A DNA stretch of 64,000 nt from Rathayibacter sp. VKM Ac-2879 (GTDB lineage: Bacteria > Actinomycetota > Actinomycetes > Actinomycetales > Microbacteriaceae): positions 124,001 through 188,000 of the forward strand of contig NZ_JADKSO010000003.1 in NCBI RefSeq assembly GCF_015351245.1, in the 5' to 3' direction. Numbering within the stretch: the first letter of the stretch is position 1; each line of letters starts with the position of its first letter. Of this stretch, positions 52,734 to 62,428 are shown piece by piece. Position numbers and translations under genes: made by a program. Under the pieces are notes generated by a model. That model ran no database searches and was not told the DNA's origin. It was given only the letters and a program-made list of their open reading frames with translations.

Positions 52734-53653
52734 GCCAGCTGTCCGACGGGCTCGCTCGGCTCCGAGCCGACCTCTCCGCCCCACTCCCCGTAGACCTGTT
52801 CGGTGTTGGAGGCGATGGTCGCGGCGAGATGGCCGACGTCGGTCTCGAGCGTGGCCGCCATCGACCGCAGGGTGTGCGGGATGAGGTACGGGGCGTTGGG
52901 TCGACCGCGGAACGGCGCAGGAGTCAGGTAGGGCGCATCGGTCTCGACGAGGATCAAGTGCCGGGGCGTCGCGACGAGCGCCTCCCGCAGCGACTCGGCG
53001 TTCTTGAAGGTGACCGTGCCCGCGAAGGACAGGTACCACCCCTCCTCGGCGCACATCCTGGCCATCTCGGCGTCGCCGGAGAAGCAGTGGAAGACGGTGC
53101 GGTCCGGGGCACCGACCCGGCGGAGGGTCTCGAGGACCTCGCGGTGCGCGTCGCGGTCGTGGATCTGCAACGCCAGGCCGTTCTCCTTCGCGAGACGGAT
53201 GTGCTCCTCGAAGGAACGGAACTGGGCGGCCCGCCCGCTCTCGCCAGTCCGGAAGAAATCGAGGCCCGTCTCGCCGATCGCCCGCACCCGGGGCTGAGTG
53301 GCGAGCTCGGCGATCACGGCGAGCGCGTCGTCGAGCTCTCCGCGCGCCTCGAGTCCGGGAGCCTCATTGGGGTGCAGCGCCACCGCGGCGAGCATGCGCG
53401 GCTCGGAGGCGGCGCGCTCGGCCGACCATCGACTCGTCTCGACGTCGGTGCCGACCTGCACGACGCCGCGCACTCCGACGGTGGAGGCGCGATCGAGCTG
53501 CTCACGGTAGTCGAGGGGCTCGAGTCCGTCGGAGATCTCGAGGTGGGTGTGATTGTCGTAGACGGGTACCACGAGAGCCTCGGGCAGCGGCGGATACGTC
53601 AGGTCGCGGCCGGAGGCGGCCTCGCGGGCGCGGACGTGCTGGCTGTCGGTCAT
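52730..53653 (-). CDS. tatD: TatD-family metal-dependent DNase
   Basis: A 307-residue TatD hydrolase, a two-metal 3'-5' nuclease. Metal ligands: DNHTHLE near residue 33, Glu in [27 protein letters not shown] and [11 protein letters not shown]. The first 30 residues extend beyond the usual start. A TACCCT -10 box lies 7 nt before the ATG. It precedes ksgA (coupled) and follows metG. Confidence 0.93.
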   Translation of the reverse strand: MTDSQHVRAREAASGRDLTYPPLPEALVVPVYDNHTHLEISDGLEPLDYREQLDRASTVGVRGVVQVGTDVETSRWSAERAASEPRMLAAVALHPNEAPGLEARGELDDALAVIAELATQPRVRAIGETGLDFFRTGESGRAAQFRSFEEHIRLAKENGLALQIHDRDAHREVLETLRRVGAPDRTVFHCFSGDAEMARMCAEEGWYLSFAGTVTFKNAESLREALVATPRHLILVETDAPYLTPAPFRGRPNAPYLIPHTLRSMAATLETDVGHLAATIASNTEQVYGEWGGEVGSEPSEPVGQLA

Positions 53654-53660
53654 GCCGACC

Positions 53661-53666
53661 AGGGTA
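53661..53666 (-). promoter_or_regulatory. -10 box of a leaderless promoter (tatD)
   Basis: TACCCT on the minus strand, 7 nt before the tatD ATG. Confidence 0.4.
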
Positions 53667-53738
53667 CCGGGGAGGGGTGAGCGGACCGGTCTCGCCCGGT
53701 GGGGGCTCGACGCCGACGCTCGCTCCTCCCCCGCCCGC

Positions 53739-55316
53739 TCAGGACGCCGGCGCCTCGATGCGCGGGAAGAGCGCGGCGAGCGAGCCGACCGTCGTCCCGA
53801 CCGGGAGCTGCCCCCAGCGCCCGGCCTCGCGGAGGGGCTGCGCGGTGAGCGCGCCCAGCGCCTCCTCGACGCCGAGCGCCTCCCAGAGCGTCGTGGTGGC
53901 GCGCGGGATGACCGGGGAGAGCAGCACGGCCAGCGCGCGCAGACCCTCCGTCGCCGTGTAGAGCACCGCAGCGAGGCGCTCGCTCTCGCCCTTCTTGGCG
54001 AGCGACCAGGGCTCCTGCTCGGTGATGTAGCCGTTGAGCTCGTCGACAATCGTCCATACCGCGCTGATCGCGTCGTGGATCGCGAGGGCGTCGATCGCGG
54101 CATCGGCGGCGGTCACCGCCTCGGCGACCGTGCGTTGTACGTGCTCGTCGCCCTCCGAGAGCGCGCCGGGCTCGGGCACGACGCCCTCGTAGTAGCGGTG
54201 CAGCATCGCAATGACCCGAGAGGCGAGGTTCCCGAAGCCGTTCGCGAGCTCGGCCTGGTAGCGGGCCGAGAGGTCTTCCCACGAGAACGAGCCGTCCTGG
54301 CCGAAGGTGATCGCGCGGAGGAAGTAGTAGCGGAACGCGTCGGAGCCGAAGGTGTCGGTGATCTGCTCGGGTGCGATTCCCGTGAGCTTCGACTTCGACA
54401 TCTTCTCGCCGCCGACGAGCAGCCAGCCGTGACCGAAGACCTGCTTGGGCACCTCGAGGCCTGCGGCCATGAGCATCGCGGGCCAGATCACCGCGTGGAA
54501 CCGGAGGATGTCCTTGCCGACGATGTGCGTCGCAGGCCAGCGGCGCTCGAACTCCGCTTCGTCCTGGCCGTAGCCGACCGCGGTGATGTAGTTGAGCAGC
54601 GCGTCGAACCAGACGTAGACGACGTGCGAGTCGTCCCACGGCACCTTCACTCCCCAGTCGAAGCTCGAGCGCGAGATCGACAGGTCGGCGAGCCCGGCGC
54701 GCACGAAGCTGACGACCTCATTGCGCGCCGACTCGGGCTGGATGAAGTCGGGACGCTCCTCGTAGAGCGCGAGCAGCCGATCGGTGTACTCGCTCATCTT
54801 GAAGAAGTAGTTCTTCTCCTTGAGCAGCTCGACGGGCTTCGAGTGGATCTTGCAGACGTACTGCCCGGTGTAGTCGCCCGTCCCCTCCTCGAGATCGGAG
54901 AGCTGCTTGTACTCCTCGCAGCCGACGCAGTAGTAGCCCTCGTACTCGCCGGTGTAGATGGCGTCCTCGTCGTAGAGCTTCTGGAGGAAGCGCTGGACGT
55001 TGACCTCGTGCCGCTCGTCCGTGGTGCGGATGAAGTCGTCGTTGGCGATGTCGATGGTCTTCAGCAGCGGCTTCCACGCGGTCTCGACGAGACGGTCTGC
55101 CCATTCCTTCGGCGTCGTGCCGTGCGCGGTCGCGGTACGGAGGATCTTCTGTCCGTGCTCATCGGTGCCCGTGAGCAGCCAGGTGTCGTCTCCGGCCTGG
55201 CGGTGCCAGCGGGTGAGCACGTCGGCGGCGACCTCGGTGTACGCGTGCCCGATGTGCGGGACGTCGTTCACGTAGAAGATCGGTGTCGTGAGAGAAAAGG
55301 AGGCGCCGTCGGACAT
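53739..55316 (-). CDS. metG: methionyl-tRNA synthetase
   Basis: A 525-residue class I synthetase. PHIGHAYTEV carries the HIGH motif and GGEKMSKSK the KMSKS motif. CVGCEEY with a downstream C-x2-H type pattern is a zinc-knuckle region. The C-terminal EMAP-like extension is absent, as in many actinobacteria. The ATG at 55316 is chosen because a TAGGAT -10 box lies 7 nt upstream; an in-frame ATG three codons earlier overlaps that box. Confidence 0.96.
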   Translation of the reverse strand: MSDGASFSLTTPIFYVNDVPHIGHAYTEVAADVLTRWHRQAGDDTWLLTGTDEHGQKILRTATAHGTTPKEWADRLVETAWKPLLKTIDIANDDFIRTTDERHEVNVQRFLQKLYDEDAIYTGEYEGYYCVGCEEYKQLSDLEEGTGDYTGQYVCKIHSKPVELLKEKNYFFKMSEYTDRLLALYEERPDFIQPESARNEVVSFVRAGLADLSISRSSFDWGVKVPWDDSHVVYVWFDALLNYITAVGYGQDEAEFERRWPATHIVGKDILRFHAVIWPAMLMAAGLEVPKQVFGHGWLLVGGEKMSKSKLTGIAPEQITDTFGSDAFRYYFLRAITFGQDGSFSWEDLSARYQAELANGFGNLASRVIAMLHRYYEGVVPEPGALSEGDEHVQRTVAEAVTAADAAIDALAIHDAISAVWTIVDELNGYITEQEPWSLAKKGESERLAAVLYTATEGLRALAVLLSPVIPRATTTLWEALGVEEALGALTAQPLREAGRWGQLPVGTTVGSLAALFPRIEAPAS

Positions 55317-55323
55317 GGCGACC

Positions 55324-55329
55324 ATCCTA
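55324..55329 (-). promoter_or_regulatory. -10 box of a leaderless promoter (metG)
   Basis: TAGGAT on the minus strand, 7 nt before the metG ATG. Confidence 0.5.
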
Positions 55330-55473
55330 TTCTTCGCGCCGAGCGCCCTCCGGCGTGTGACGTCGGAGGGACTCCGGGCACATCGGCTGCGACATCATGT
55401 CTCCCGAGAGGACATTGCCTCGGCCGCGACCTAGCCTCGTCGGGTTCCCTGACCCCTACGAGATGGACGCACC

Positions 55474-56517
55474 ATGACTTCTCACGACACGGTCACCTCG
55501 ACCTCTGCCCTCGTCAGCCGACGGACCGCCCTCGCAGCCGCCGCATGGACCATCCCGGTCGTGGCAACCGCCACAGCGACCCCCGCCTCCGCCGCGAGCG
55601 GGGCGCCCGGGTTCGATCTGCAGATGCAGAACTTCTCGGGCGACGACGGCAGCTGGTACAACGACGACCACACGCAGTACTTGGGCTACAACACCTTCTT
55701 CTCGCCGACCGTGCACAACGGCGGCCCCCAGGAGGCGCCCGCCGGCACCGTCGTCGTCATGCGGTCCGACAACAGAGTCCTCGGCTCGCCCTCGCTCACG
55801 GTGTCCGCCACGTCGGACATCCCGGCGAGCGCCGTCTCGATCACCGGTCCGGTCGTCGAGGGCGACCGCTCGGCCTTCACCGCAGTGATCTCCGTGCCGA
55901 TCCCCTCCGGCGCCGACGTGGTGTTCGCGCCGCGCTTCGCCGATGTGCTGACCCAGGAGGAGGCCGCCGCGATCCATGATTTCACGACCGCGTTCGCGAA
56001 TCTGACCGCCCACTCGTTCACCCTGTCCTCGCCCGCGGGTGCCGACTCCGACCCCTCGAACGACGCGATCTCGTCGACCGCGGAGGTGGGCACGGTCGTG
56101 CCGTGGAACGGAGCGATCAGCGCCGAGTGGGCCTCGCTGGCCACCGGGAGCTGCACTTACCCCTACGCGAGCGCGATCGTCGTCTCGAGCGACGGGGCGA
56201 ACCCGATGCCGGCCGACACGCAGGTCTACTACTACTACGACGCCCGCTTCCTCACGGGCGTCTCGATCTCGTCGGCGACGATCGACGGCGTGCCGACGAC
56301 GATGAGGGTCGGCGGATCATCGGATGGCTCCTCGTACTGGTTCACCACTCAGCCGGTCGCACCGGGCTCGGTTCTCCGCATCGAGCTGGCCACGACCACC
56401 GATGCGTCGGCCGTGGTCACCGGCACCGTCTCGTGGGCGTCGGGCGGCTTGGGCACCGACAAGAGCCAGAGCAACCAGAACGACGACGGCTTCCGCAACA
56501 CGGGGACCTGCGCGTAG
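55474..56517 (+). CDS. Tat-secreted protein of unknown function
   Basis: A 347-residue exported protein. Residues 1-41 are a twin-arginine signal (SRRTALAAAAWTIPVV, cleavage near ASAAS). The mature part is rich in Ser, Thr, Gly and aromatic residues, with probable beta-sandwich domains and two Cys (SCTYPY and the C-terminal TCA) that could pair. No enzyme motif or membrane anchor is seen. It lies between metG and rsmI on the opposite strand, an interruption of a conserved pair. It could be a surface or matrix protein. Confidence 0.8.
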   Translation: MTSHDTVTSTSALVSRRTALAAAAWTIPVVATATATPASAASGAPGFDLQMQNFSGDDGSWYNDDHTQYLGYNTFFSPTVHNGGPQEAPAGTVVVMRSDNRVLGSPSLTVSATSDIPASAVSITGPVVEGDRSAFTAVISVPIPSGADVVFAPRFADVLTQEEAAAIHDFTTAFANLTAHSFTLSSPAGADSDPSNDAISSTAEVGTVVPWNGAISAEWASLATGSCTYPYASAIVVSSDGANPMPADTQVYYYYDARFLTGVSISSATIDGVPTTMRVGGSSDGSSYWFTTQPVAPGSVLRIELATTTDASAVVTGTVSWASGGLGTDKSQSNQNDDGFRNTGTCA

Positions 56518-56532
56518 GGGCCCGGGCGGCGC

Positions 56533-57354
56533 TCAGCTTCGTCGCGAGGCGAGCGCCGCCTCGTAGAGGGCGCGCCGCGAGAGGCCGGTGTGCTCGGCGA
56601 CCTCGGCCGACGCCTCCTTGAGCCGGGCGCCCGCCGCGACCCGCTCGAGGACCGCGACGAGTGCGTCCTCGAGCGACGCCTCCCGCACCGGCGCACCCTC
56701 GACGACGAGGCAGATCTCGCCGCGGAGGCCGCCTGCCGCCCACTCGGCCAGCTCGGAGGCGGGACCGCGGCGCACCTCCTCGAACATCTTGGTCAGTTCG
56801 CGGCACACGACGACCCGTCGCTCGGGCCCCATCACCTCGACGAGATCGGCGAGCGCGTCGCCGATGCGGTGCGGCGACTCGAAGAAGACCATGGTGCGCC
56901 GCTCGTCGACGAGGGCGCGGAAGGTCGAGACGCGCTCGCCGTGCTTGCGCGGCAGGAAGCCCTCGAAGCTGAAGCGATCGGTCGGCAGGCCAGAGACGGC
57001 GAGCGCCATCAGCACCGCCGAGGGGCCGGGCAGCGCGGTGACCGCCACCCCCGCCGCCACCGCCGCCTCGACCAGGTGATAGCCGGGGTCCGAGACGGTC
57101 GGCATGCCGGCATCGCTGAGCACCAGCAGGTCCTCGTCGCGCGCAAGCTCGACCAGCTCGGCCGCCCGCTCGCGCTCGTTGTGGTCGTGCAGCGCATAGA
57201 GCGCCGGTCGGTTCTCCACGCCGAGCGCGCGCAGGAGCTGGATCGTGACGCGTGTGTCCTCGGCGGCGACATGCCGAGCCGAGGACAGCGCCTCCACCAG
57301 CCGACGGGAGGCGTCGCCGAGGTTTCCGATGGGCGTGCCCGCGAGGATGATCAT
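56533..57354 (-). CDS. rsmI: 16S rRNA 2'-O-ribose methyltransferase
   Basis: A 273-residue SAM-dependent methyltransferase acting on cytidine 1402 of 16S rRNA. Seen: AGTPIGNLGD at the N-terminus, AAEDTRVT, LSDAGMPTVSDPG, ALPGPSAVLMAL and FESPHRI, all typical of the tetrapyrrole methylase-like fold. The ATG has GGGAG about 9 nt upstream. Divergent from the mannosyltransferase gene. Confidence 0.94.
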   Translation of the reverse strand: MIILAGTPIGNLGDASRRLVEALSSARHVAAEDTRVTIQLLRALGVENRPALYALHDHNERERAAELVELARDEDLLVLSDAGMPTVSDPGYHLVEAAVAAGVAVTALPGPSAVLMALAVSGLPTDRFSFEGFLPRKHGERVSTFRALVDERRTMVFFESPHRIGDALADLVEVMGPERRVVVCRELTKMFEEVRRGPASELAEWAAGGLRGEICLVVEGAPVREASLEDALVAVLERVAAGARLKEASAEVAEHTGLSRRALYEAALASRRS

Positions 57355-57482
57355 GCGGCAAGTCTCCCAGTCTCTCCCCGTCGACCCTGGGGCCGCGGGA
57401 GGCCTGTCCGGCGACGGTGGGCGCTCGCAGGCGGACGCCTCCTCGCCCTCGAGACCCGTCGGGGGAAGGACCGGCGCCCGGT

Positions 57483-57488
57483 TAGCAT
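57483..57488 (+). promoter_or_regulatory. -10 box of a leaderless promoter (pmt)
   Basis: TAGCAT, 6 nt before the GTG at 57495. Confidence 0.5.
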
Positions 57489-57494
57489 GGCCGG

Positions 57495-59180
57495 GTGACC
57501 GACGGACCGCAGCGCGACTTCGACGACCTGCTCGCTTCCGGCGCGACGCGGTCGGTCCCCCTCGAACCGGCCGCCCCTCCGACGACGGAGGCGGTGCCCC
57601 GCGTGCGCGAGAGCCTGCCGGAGGTGCCGCGCGGTTCCTGGTTCGACGATCTGCACGGCCGGTTCGTCGCCAGCCCCGCCCGCCGCCGCCTCTACGAGCT
57701 CGGCCTGCCGCTGCTGGTCGTCCTCGTCGCCGCGCTTCTGCGGCTGTGGAACCTCGGCCATCCCCGCTCGCTGGTCTTCGACGAGACGTTCTACGTGAAG
57801 GACGCCTGGACCCTCTGGAACCTCGGCTTCGAGGGGGCATGGCCTGACAACCCCGACCCCGGTTTCGCCGCGGGCGACGTGAACACCTTCACGGGCGCGC
57901 CCTCGTTCGTCGTGCACCCTCCGCTGGGCAAGTGGATCATCGGGCTCGGAATGGGCGTCTTCGGCGCCGACGACAGCGTCGGCTGGCGGATCTCGACGGC
58001 GATCGCCGGGATCCTCGCGGTCGCGCTCGTCATCGTGATCGCGAAGCTGCTGTTCCGCTCGACCTTCCTCGCCTCACTCGCCGGCCTGTTCCTCGCCCTC
58101 GACGGGCACGCGATCGTGATGTCGCGCGTGTCCCTGCTCGACGGCATCCTGATGTTCCTCGCGCTCTGCGGAGTCGCGGCGATCCTGCTCGACCGCCGCT
58201 GGGCTGAGCTGCAGCTGGGGAGGAAGGTCGCCTCGGGCGAGCTGCCGAGCTGGGGGCCGGTGCTGTGGTGGCGACCGTGGCTCCTGACGGCCGGCGTCCT
58301 GTTCGGGCTGGCCGCGGGAGTGAAGTGGACGGGCGTCTACTTCCTGGCGGCCTACGGGATCTACTCCGTCGTCGTCGACGCCCTGATGCGGCGCAGAGCG
58401 GGCGTGCCCTTCTGGGCGAGCGGGGCGGTGCTGAAGCAAGGACCGGTCACGTTCCTCCTGGTCGTGCCCGTCGCCCTCGTCGCCTACCTCGCCACCTGGA
58501 CAGGCTGGCTCCGCACCTCCGGCGGCTGGGCGCGCGAGTGGGCGACCGAGGCTCCCGGGAACGCGTGGACGGGCGCTCTGGCCTGGGTGCCGCACTGGGC
58601 GCAGAGCCTCTGGCACTACCACGTGCAGATGTACGACTATTCGATCAACCTGCGCGCCTCGCACCCCTATGAGGCGAACCCGCTGACCTGGCTGTTGATG
58701 CTGCGGCCGACGAGCATGTACTTCGTCGATCAGGCGACGGGAGTGGACGGATGCACCGCCGCCCGCTGCGACGAGGCCATCACCTCCGTGGCCAACCCAC
58801 TGATCTGGTACGCCGGGGTCCTCGCCCTCGTCTACCTCCTCTACCGCCTCGCGCGCTACCGGGAGTGGCGCGCAGGCTTCGTGCTGATGGGCATCGTCGC
58901 GGGCTACCTGCCCTGGCTTCTCTACCTCGACCGCACGGTCTTCCAGTTCTACTGCGTGGTCTTCGAGCCCTACATGATGCTCGCGCTCGCCCTCACCGCG
59001 GGCGTGGCACTCGGCTCCGCCTCCGACGAGCGCAGAAGGCGCACCCGAGGGATCATCGTGGTGCTCGCCTTCACGATCGCCGCCGCTGCGCTCACGGCCT
59101 ACTTCTACCCGCTGTGGAGCGGCGAGCAGACGACGTTCGCGTTCTGGCAGGCCCACATGTGGCTGCCGTCGTGGGTCTGA
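57495..59180 (+). CDS. pmt: dolichyl-phosphate-mannose-protein mannosyltransferase family
   Basis: A 561-residue polytopic GT39 enzyme that transfers mannose from a polyprenyl phosphate carrier to Ser/Thr of exported proteins. The cytoplasmic N-terminus is followed by about 11 helices; the catalytic Asp-Glu pair is Asp96-Glu97 in LVFDETFY. HPPLGKW and the LDGHAIVMSRVSLLDG segment are also typical. Secreted proteins in this window with Ser/Thr-rich linkers are plausible targets, by inference only. Confidence 0.93.
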   Translation: MTDGPQRDFDDLLASGATRSVPLEPAAPPTTEAVPRVRESLPEVPRGSWFDDLHGRFVASPARRRLYELGLPLLVVLVAALLRLWNLGHPRSLVFDETFYVKDAWTLWNLGFEGAWPDNPDPGFAAGDVNTFTGAPSFVVHPPLGKWIIGLGMGVFGADDSVGWRISTAIAGILAVALVIVIAKLLFRSTFLASLAGLFLALDGHAIVMSRVSLLDGILMFLALCGVAAILLDRRWAELQLGRKVASGELPSWGPVLWWRPWLLTAGVLFGLAAGVKWTGVYFLAAYGIYSVVVDALMRRRAGVPFWASGAVLKQGPVTFLLVVPVALVAYLATWTGWLRTSGGWAREWATEAPGNAWTGALAWVPHWAQSLWHYHVQMYDYSINLRASHPYEANPLTWLLMLRPTSMYFVDQATGVDGCTAARCDEAITSVANPLIWYAGVLALVYLLYRLARYREWRAGFVLMGIVAGYLPWLLYLDRTVFQFYCVVFEPYMMLALALTAGVALGSASDERRRRTRGIIVVLAFTIAAAALTAYFYPLWSGEQTTFAFWQAHMWLPSWV

Positions 59181-59188
59181 GCGGACGG

Positions 59189-60172
59189 ATGCCGGGCGAG
59201 ATCGCCTGGCTGCCGGGAGTCGCCGCCTCCGCTCTCGCCGCCCTCGCCGCGTTCCTCGTGCACGCCGCCGTCCCGGCGGCGCCGATGCTGACGGTGGCCG
59301 TCGCACTCGGAATCCTCGTCACGCAGCTGCCCGCGACACGCCCGGCGCTCGGCGGGCTCCTCGCGCCGGGCCTCGACGTCTCCGCCCGCACGCTGATGCG
59401 CGCGGGAATCGTGCTGCTCGGCCTGAAGCTCTCGCTGGTCGACATCGCGGCGCTCGGCTGGGTCGCGATCCTCGCGGTGGTCGCGATCGTGCTGGCCACC
59501 TTCGTCCTCACCCTCGGGCTCGGGAAGGCACTGAAGCTCCCCGGGCAGGAGCCGCTGCTCCTGGCTGCCGGCTTCTCGATCTGCGGCGCCTCCGCCATCG
59601 GGGCGATGGCGGGAGCGACGCGGGCGAAAGAATCCGAGCAGGCCACTCCGGTCGCGCTGGTGACCCTCTGCGGGACGCTCGCAATCGCGGTGCTCCCCGC
59701 CCTACAGGGGCCGCTCGGTCTCTCGGACCTCCAGTTCGGGCACTGGGTGGGCGCCTCCGTGCACGATGTCGGGCAGGTGGTGGCCACGGCTCAGGTCGCC
59801 GGGCCGGCCGCGCTCGCGCTCGCGGTGGTCGTGAAACTGACCCGGGTGGTGATGCTGGCGCCGATGGTCGCCGTCGCAGCCGCGGTCACCCGCCGCCGAG
59901 GGGAGGCGGGCGGGGCGCGACCCGCGCTCGTCCCGCTGTTCGTGCTCGGGTTCCTCGCGGCCGTGGTGCTGCGAACGCTGGTCCCGCCGCCGCCGGAGAT
60001 CGCGGAGTTCGCGGACACGGTGCAGACCTGGCTGCTCGCGGCGGCGCTCTTTGCGCTCGGGACCGCGGTACGCCTCCGTGAGCTGCTGACGACCGGGTGG
60101 CGCGCACTGGTCGTGGCGCTGGTGTCGTGGTCGGCGATCGCCGGCCTGGCTCTGCTCGCGGTGCGGGCCTGA
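59189..60172 (+). CDS. YeiH-family putative membrane transporter
   Basis: A 327-residue UPF0324/YeiH-like protein with about ten membrane helices. Family motifs are GIVLLGLKLSL, FSICGASAIGA and VGASVHDVGQVVA. Members are annotated as putative sulfate exporters without firm evidence. The start is either the ATG used here or a GTG at 59171 that overlaps the mannosyltransferase gene. It lies just upstream of metY, whose sulfur chemistry fits a sulfur-linked role, an inference. Confidence 0.87.
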   Translation: MPGEIAWLPGVAASALAALAAFLVHAAVPAAPMLTVAVALGILVTQLPATRPALGGLLAPGLDVSARTLMRAGIVLLGLKLSLVDIAALGWVAILAVVAIVLATFVLTLGLGKALKLPGQEPLLLAAGFSICGASAIGAMAGATRAKESEQATPVALVTLCGTLAIAVLPALQGPLGLSDLQFGHWVGASVHDVGQVVATAQVAGPAALALAVVVKLTRVVMLAPMVAVAAAVTRRRGEAGGARPALVPLFVLGFLAAVVLRTLVPPPPEIAEFADTVQTWLLAAALFALGTAVRLRELLTTGWRALVVALVSWSAIAGLALLAVRA

Positions 60173-60229
60173 GGCGACGCACTGTTACGGGATGCGTCGC
60201 CGGAGCGCGGCGACATCGGGAGCGGCCAC

Positions 60230-60235
60230 TAGCGT
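60230..60235 (+). promoter_or_regulatory. -10 box of a leaderless promoter (metY)
   Basis: TAGCGT, 7 nt before the ATG at 60243. It rules against a start 17 codons upstream. Confidence 0.45.
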
Positions 60236-60242
60236 CGATCGC

Positions 60243-61607
60243 ATGGCAGATCGCGAGTACGGCTTCAAGACGCGGGCAATCCACGCCGGCAACATCCCCG
60301 ACCTGGTGACGGGCGCGCGAGCGCTGCCGATCTATCAGACGAGCGCGTTCGTCTTCGATGACACCTCCGACGCGGCGGCGCGCTTCGCGCTGCAGAAGTA
60401 CGGCAACATCTACTCCCGACTCTCGAACCCCACGGTCGCCTCCTTCGAGGAGCGCGTGGCGAGCCTCGAGGGCGGGCTCGGCGCGGTGGCCACCGCTTCC
60501 GGCCTGTCGGCGCAGTTCATCACCTTCGCGGCACTCGTCGGAGCCGGCGATCACGTCGTCTCCTCCGCCAACCTCTACGGCGGCTCGATCACCCAGCTCG
60601 ACGTGACCCTACGGCGCTTCGGAGTCGACACGACCTTCGTGCGTTCGAGCGATCCGGCCGACTACGCGGCAGCGATCACCGAGAAAACGAAGGTGCTCTA
60701 CGCCGAGACGATCGCGAACCCGTCCGGCGAGATCGCCGACATCGAAGGCCTCGCCGCTGTCGCCCACGCCGCCGGCATCCCCCTCATCATCGACTCCACG
60801 GTCGCCACTCCCTATCTGATCCGCCCCCTCGAGTGGGGCGCCGACATCGTGATCCACTCGGCGACGAAGTTCCTCGGCGGGCACGGCACGACCCTCGGCG
60901 GGGTCGTCGTCGAGTCGGGCCGGTTCCACTACTCCGCCGAGAAGTTCCCGCTCCTGCACGATCCCGTCGCCTCCTACGGCAATCTCTCCTGGGAGGGGAA
61001 CTTCGGCGAGTACGGCTTCCTCACCCGTCTGCGCGCCGAGCAGCTGCGCGACATCGGCCCGGTGCTGGCTCCTCATTCGGCGTTCCTGCTCGCGCAGGGC
61101 GTCGAGACCCTCCCCTATCGGATCCAGGCGCACGTCGACAACGCACGCCGCGTCGCCGAGTGGCTCGACGCCGACCCGCGCATCGAGGCGGTCTATTGGG
61201 CCGGGCTGCCCGGGCACCCCCACCACGAGCGCGCACAGAAGTACCTGCCGAAGGGGCCCGGCTCCGTCTTCAGCTTCGTGGTCGCCGGCGGGCGCGCCGT
61301 CGGCCAGACCTTCATCGAGTCGGTCGACCTCGCGAGCCACCTCGCCAACATCGGCGACGCCAAGACGCTCGTCATCCACCCCGCCTCGACCACGCACGCG
61401 CAGCTCACCGAGCAGCAGCTGCTCGACGCCGGAGTCCTGCCGGGTCTCGTCCGCCTCTCCGTCGGGATCGAGGACGCCGACGACATCATCTACGACCTCG
61501 ACCAGGCGCTGGCGCGCGCCATCGAGCAGCACGGCACGCCCGCCGCTCCCACCGAGCTCCCCGACGAGACGTCGGCGACTCTGCACACCCCGGCCGTGGA
61601 GGTCTGA
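60243..61607 (+). CDS. metY: O-acetylhomoserine sulfhydrylase
   Basis: A 454-residue PLP enzyme making homocysteine from O-acetylhomoserine and sulfide. It has the Cys/Met-metabolism fold with TRAIHAGNIPD at the start, YSRLSNPT, GSALASG-like TASGLSAQF, the PLP Lys in IHSATKFLGGHG, and the C-terminal LVRLSVGIEDADDI. The length exceeds cystathionine gamma-synthase (about 390), as expected for MetY. The CoA-binding gene follows 2 bp later. Confidence 0.92.
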   Translation: MADREYGFKTRAIHAGNIPDLVTGARALPIYQTSAFVFDDTSDAAARFALQKYGNIYSRLSNPTVASFEERVASLEGGLGAVATASGLSAQFITFAALVGAGDHVVSSANLYGGSITQLDVTLRRFGVDTTFVRSSDPADYAAAITEKTKVLYAETIANPSGEIADIEGLAAVAHAAGIPLIIDSTVATPYLIRPLEWGADIVIHSATKFLGGHGTTLGGVVVESGRFHYSAEKFPLLHDPVASYGNLSWEGNFGEYGFLTRLRAEQLRDIGPVLAPHSAFLLAQGVETLPYRIQAHVDNARRVAEWLDADPRIEAVYWAGLPGHPHHERAQKYLPKGPGSVFSFVVAGGRAVGQTFIESVDLASHLANIGDAKTLVIHPASTTHAQLTEQQLLDAGVLPGLVRLSVGIEDADDIIYDLDQALARAIEQHGTPAAPTELPDETSATLHTPAVEV

Positions 61608-61609
61608 CC

Positions 61610-62179
61610 ATGAGCGACACCGAGACCGTCGTCCAGCTCTCGAACGGCCTGAGCTGCTCGATGCCCGCCCACTCGCCGCTCGCGAAGATGCTGCGCTCGC
61701 AGCGCACCTGGGTCGGCCCCGACGCGAAACAGCGGCTCGACATCCTCCGCCGCGCGAAGACCGTCGCGATCGTGGGGGCCTCGCCCAACCCGGCGCGCTC
61801 CTCCTTCTTCGTCTCCACCTACCTGCAGCAGTCGAGCGACTACGAGCTGTTCTTCGTGAACCCGAACGCCACCGAGATCCTCGGGCAGCCGGTCTACCGC
61901 AGCCTCGCGGAGCTGCCGGTCGTTCCCGACATCGTCGACGTCTTCCGCAAGGGGAGCGATATCCCCTCGGTGATCGACGACGTCGTCGCCGTCGGCGCAC
62001 CCACCGTCTGGGTGCAGCTGGGCATCTGGAACCAGGAGGCAGCGGAGTACGGCGAGTCGAAGGGGCTCACCGTCGTGATGGACCGCTGCATCAAGGTCGA
62101 GCACGCGCGATTCCACGGCGGGCTGCACCTGCTGGGCTTCGACACGGGGCAGATCACCGCGCGCAAGACGATCCGCTGA
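61610..62179 (+). CDS. CoA-binding protein (YccU-like)
   Basis: A 189-residue Rossmann-fold protein. Seen: KTVAIVGASPNPARSSFFVSTYL (nucleotide loop), FFVNPNATEILGQPVY and the C-terminal VMDRCIKVEHARF. It lies 2 bp after metY, a pairing also known in other actinobacteria, so it probably works in the same pathway, perhaps by binding CoA or a CoA-like ligand. The first 35 residues are an extension beyond the core. Confidence 0.88.
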   Translation: MSDTETVVQLSNGLSCSMPAHSPLAKMLRSQRTWVGPDAKQRLDILRRAKTVAIVGASPNPARSSFFVSTYLQQSSDYELFFVNPNATEILGQPVYRSLAELPVVPDIVDVFRKGSDIPSVIDDVVAVGAPTVWVQLGIWNQEAAEYGESKGLTVVMDRCIKVEHARFHGGLHLLGFDTGQITARKTIR

Positions 62180-62242
62180 GTCGGAGCCGCCTCGCGCGCG
62201 GGCGAGGACGGCGAGGCGTGAGCGGGCGTCCTGCGTGACGCC

Positions 62243-62258
62243 TCCCCCGAGAGGGGGA
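62243..62258 (+). terminator. hairpin downstream of the metY operon
   Basis: TCCCCC-GAGA-GGGGGA, a 6-bp GC-rich stem with a GNRA-type tetraloop, lies 63 bp after the CoA-binding gene. The 249-bp gap up to the next gene also holds two further small stems near 62348 and at 62397-62411. Confidence 0.45.
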
Positions 62259-62428
62259 TCTGGCTCCGTGTTCTGTGGACGAGCACTGGGTACCGCATCC
62301 CAAAGCAACACCGACGGGTTCAGTCGACGATAGGCATGAAGGGCGAGGGAGGACGACTCCCGAGCGTGACTCCACTCTGATCGAGACAACGAATCCGGCC
62401 GCCCCGCGGCCCTGAAGAGGTGTTCGAA

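Noticed and set aside
62259..62428. A c-di-AMP (ydaO) riboswitch in front of the first peptidoglycan-binding gene
   Set aside because: A few segments look suggestive, but the order and complete set of conserved blocks are not there by eye; left only as something to test.
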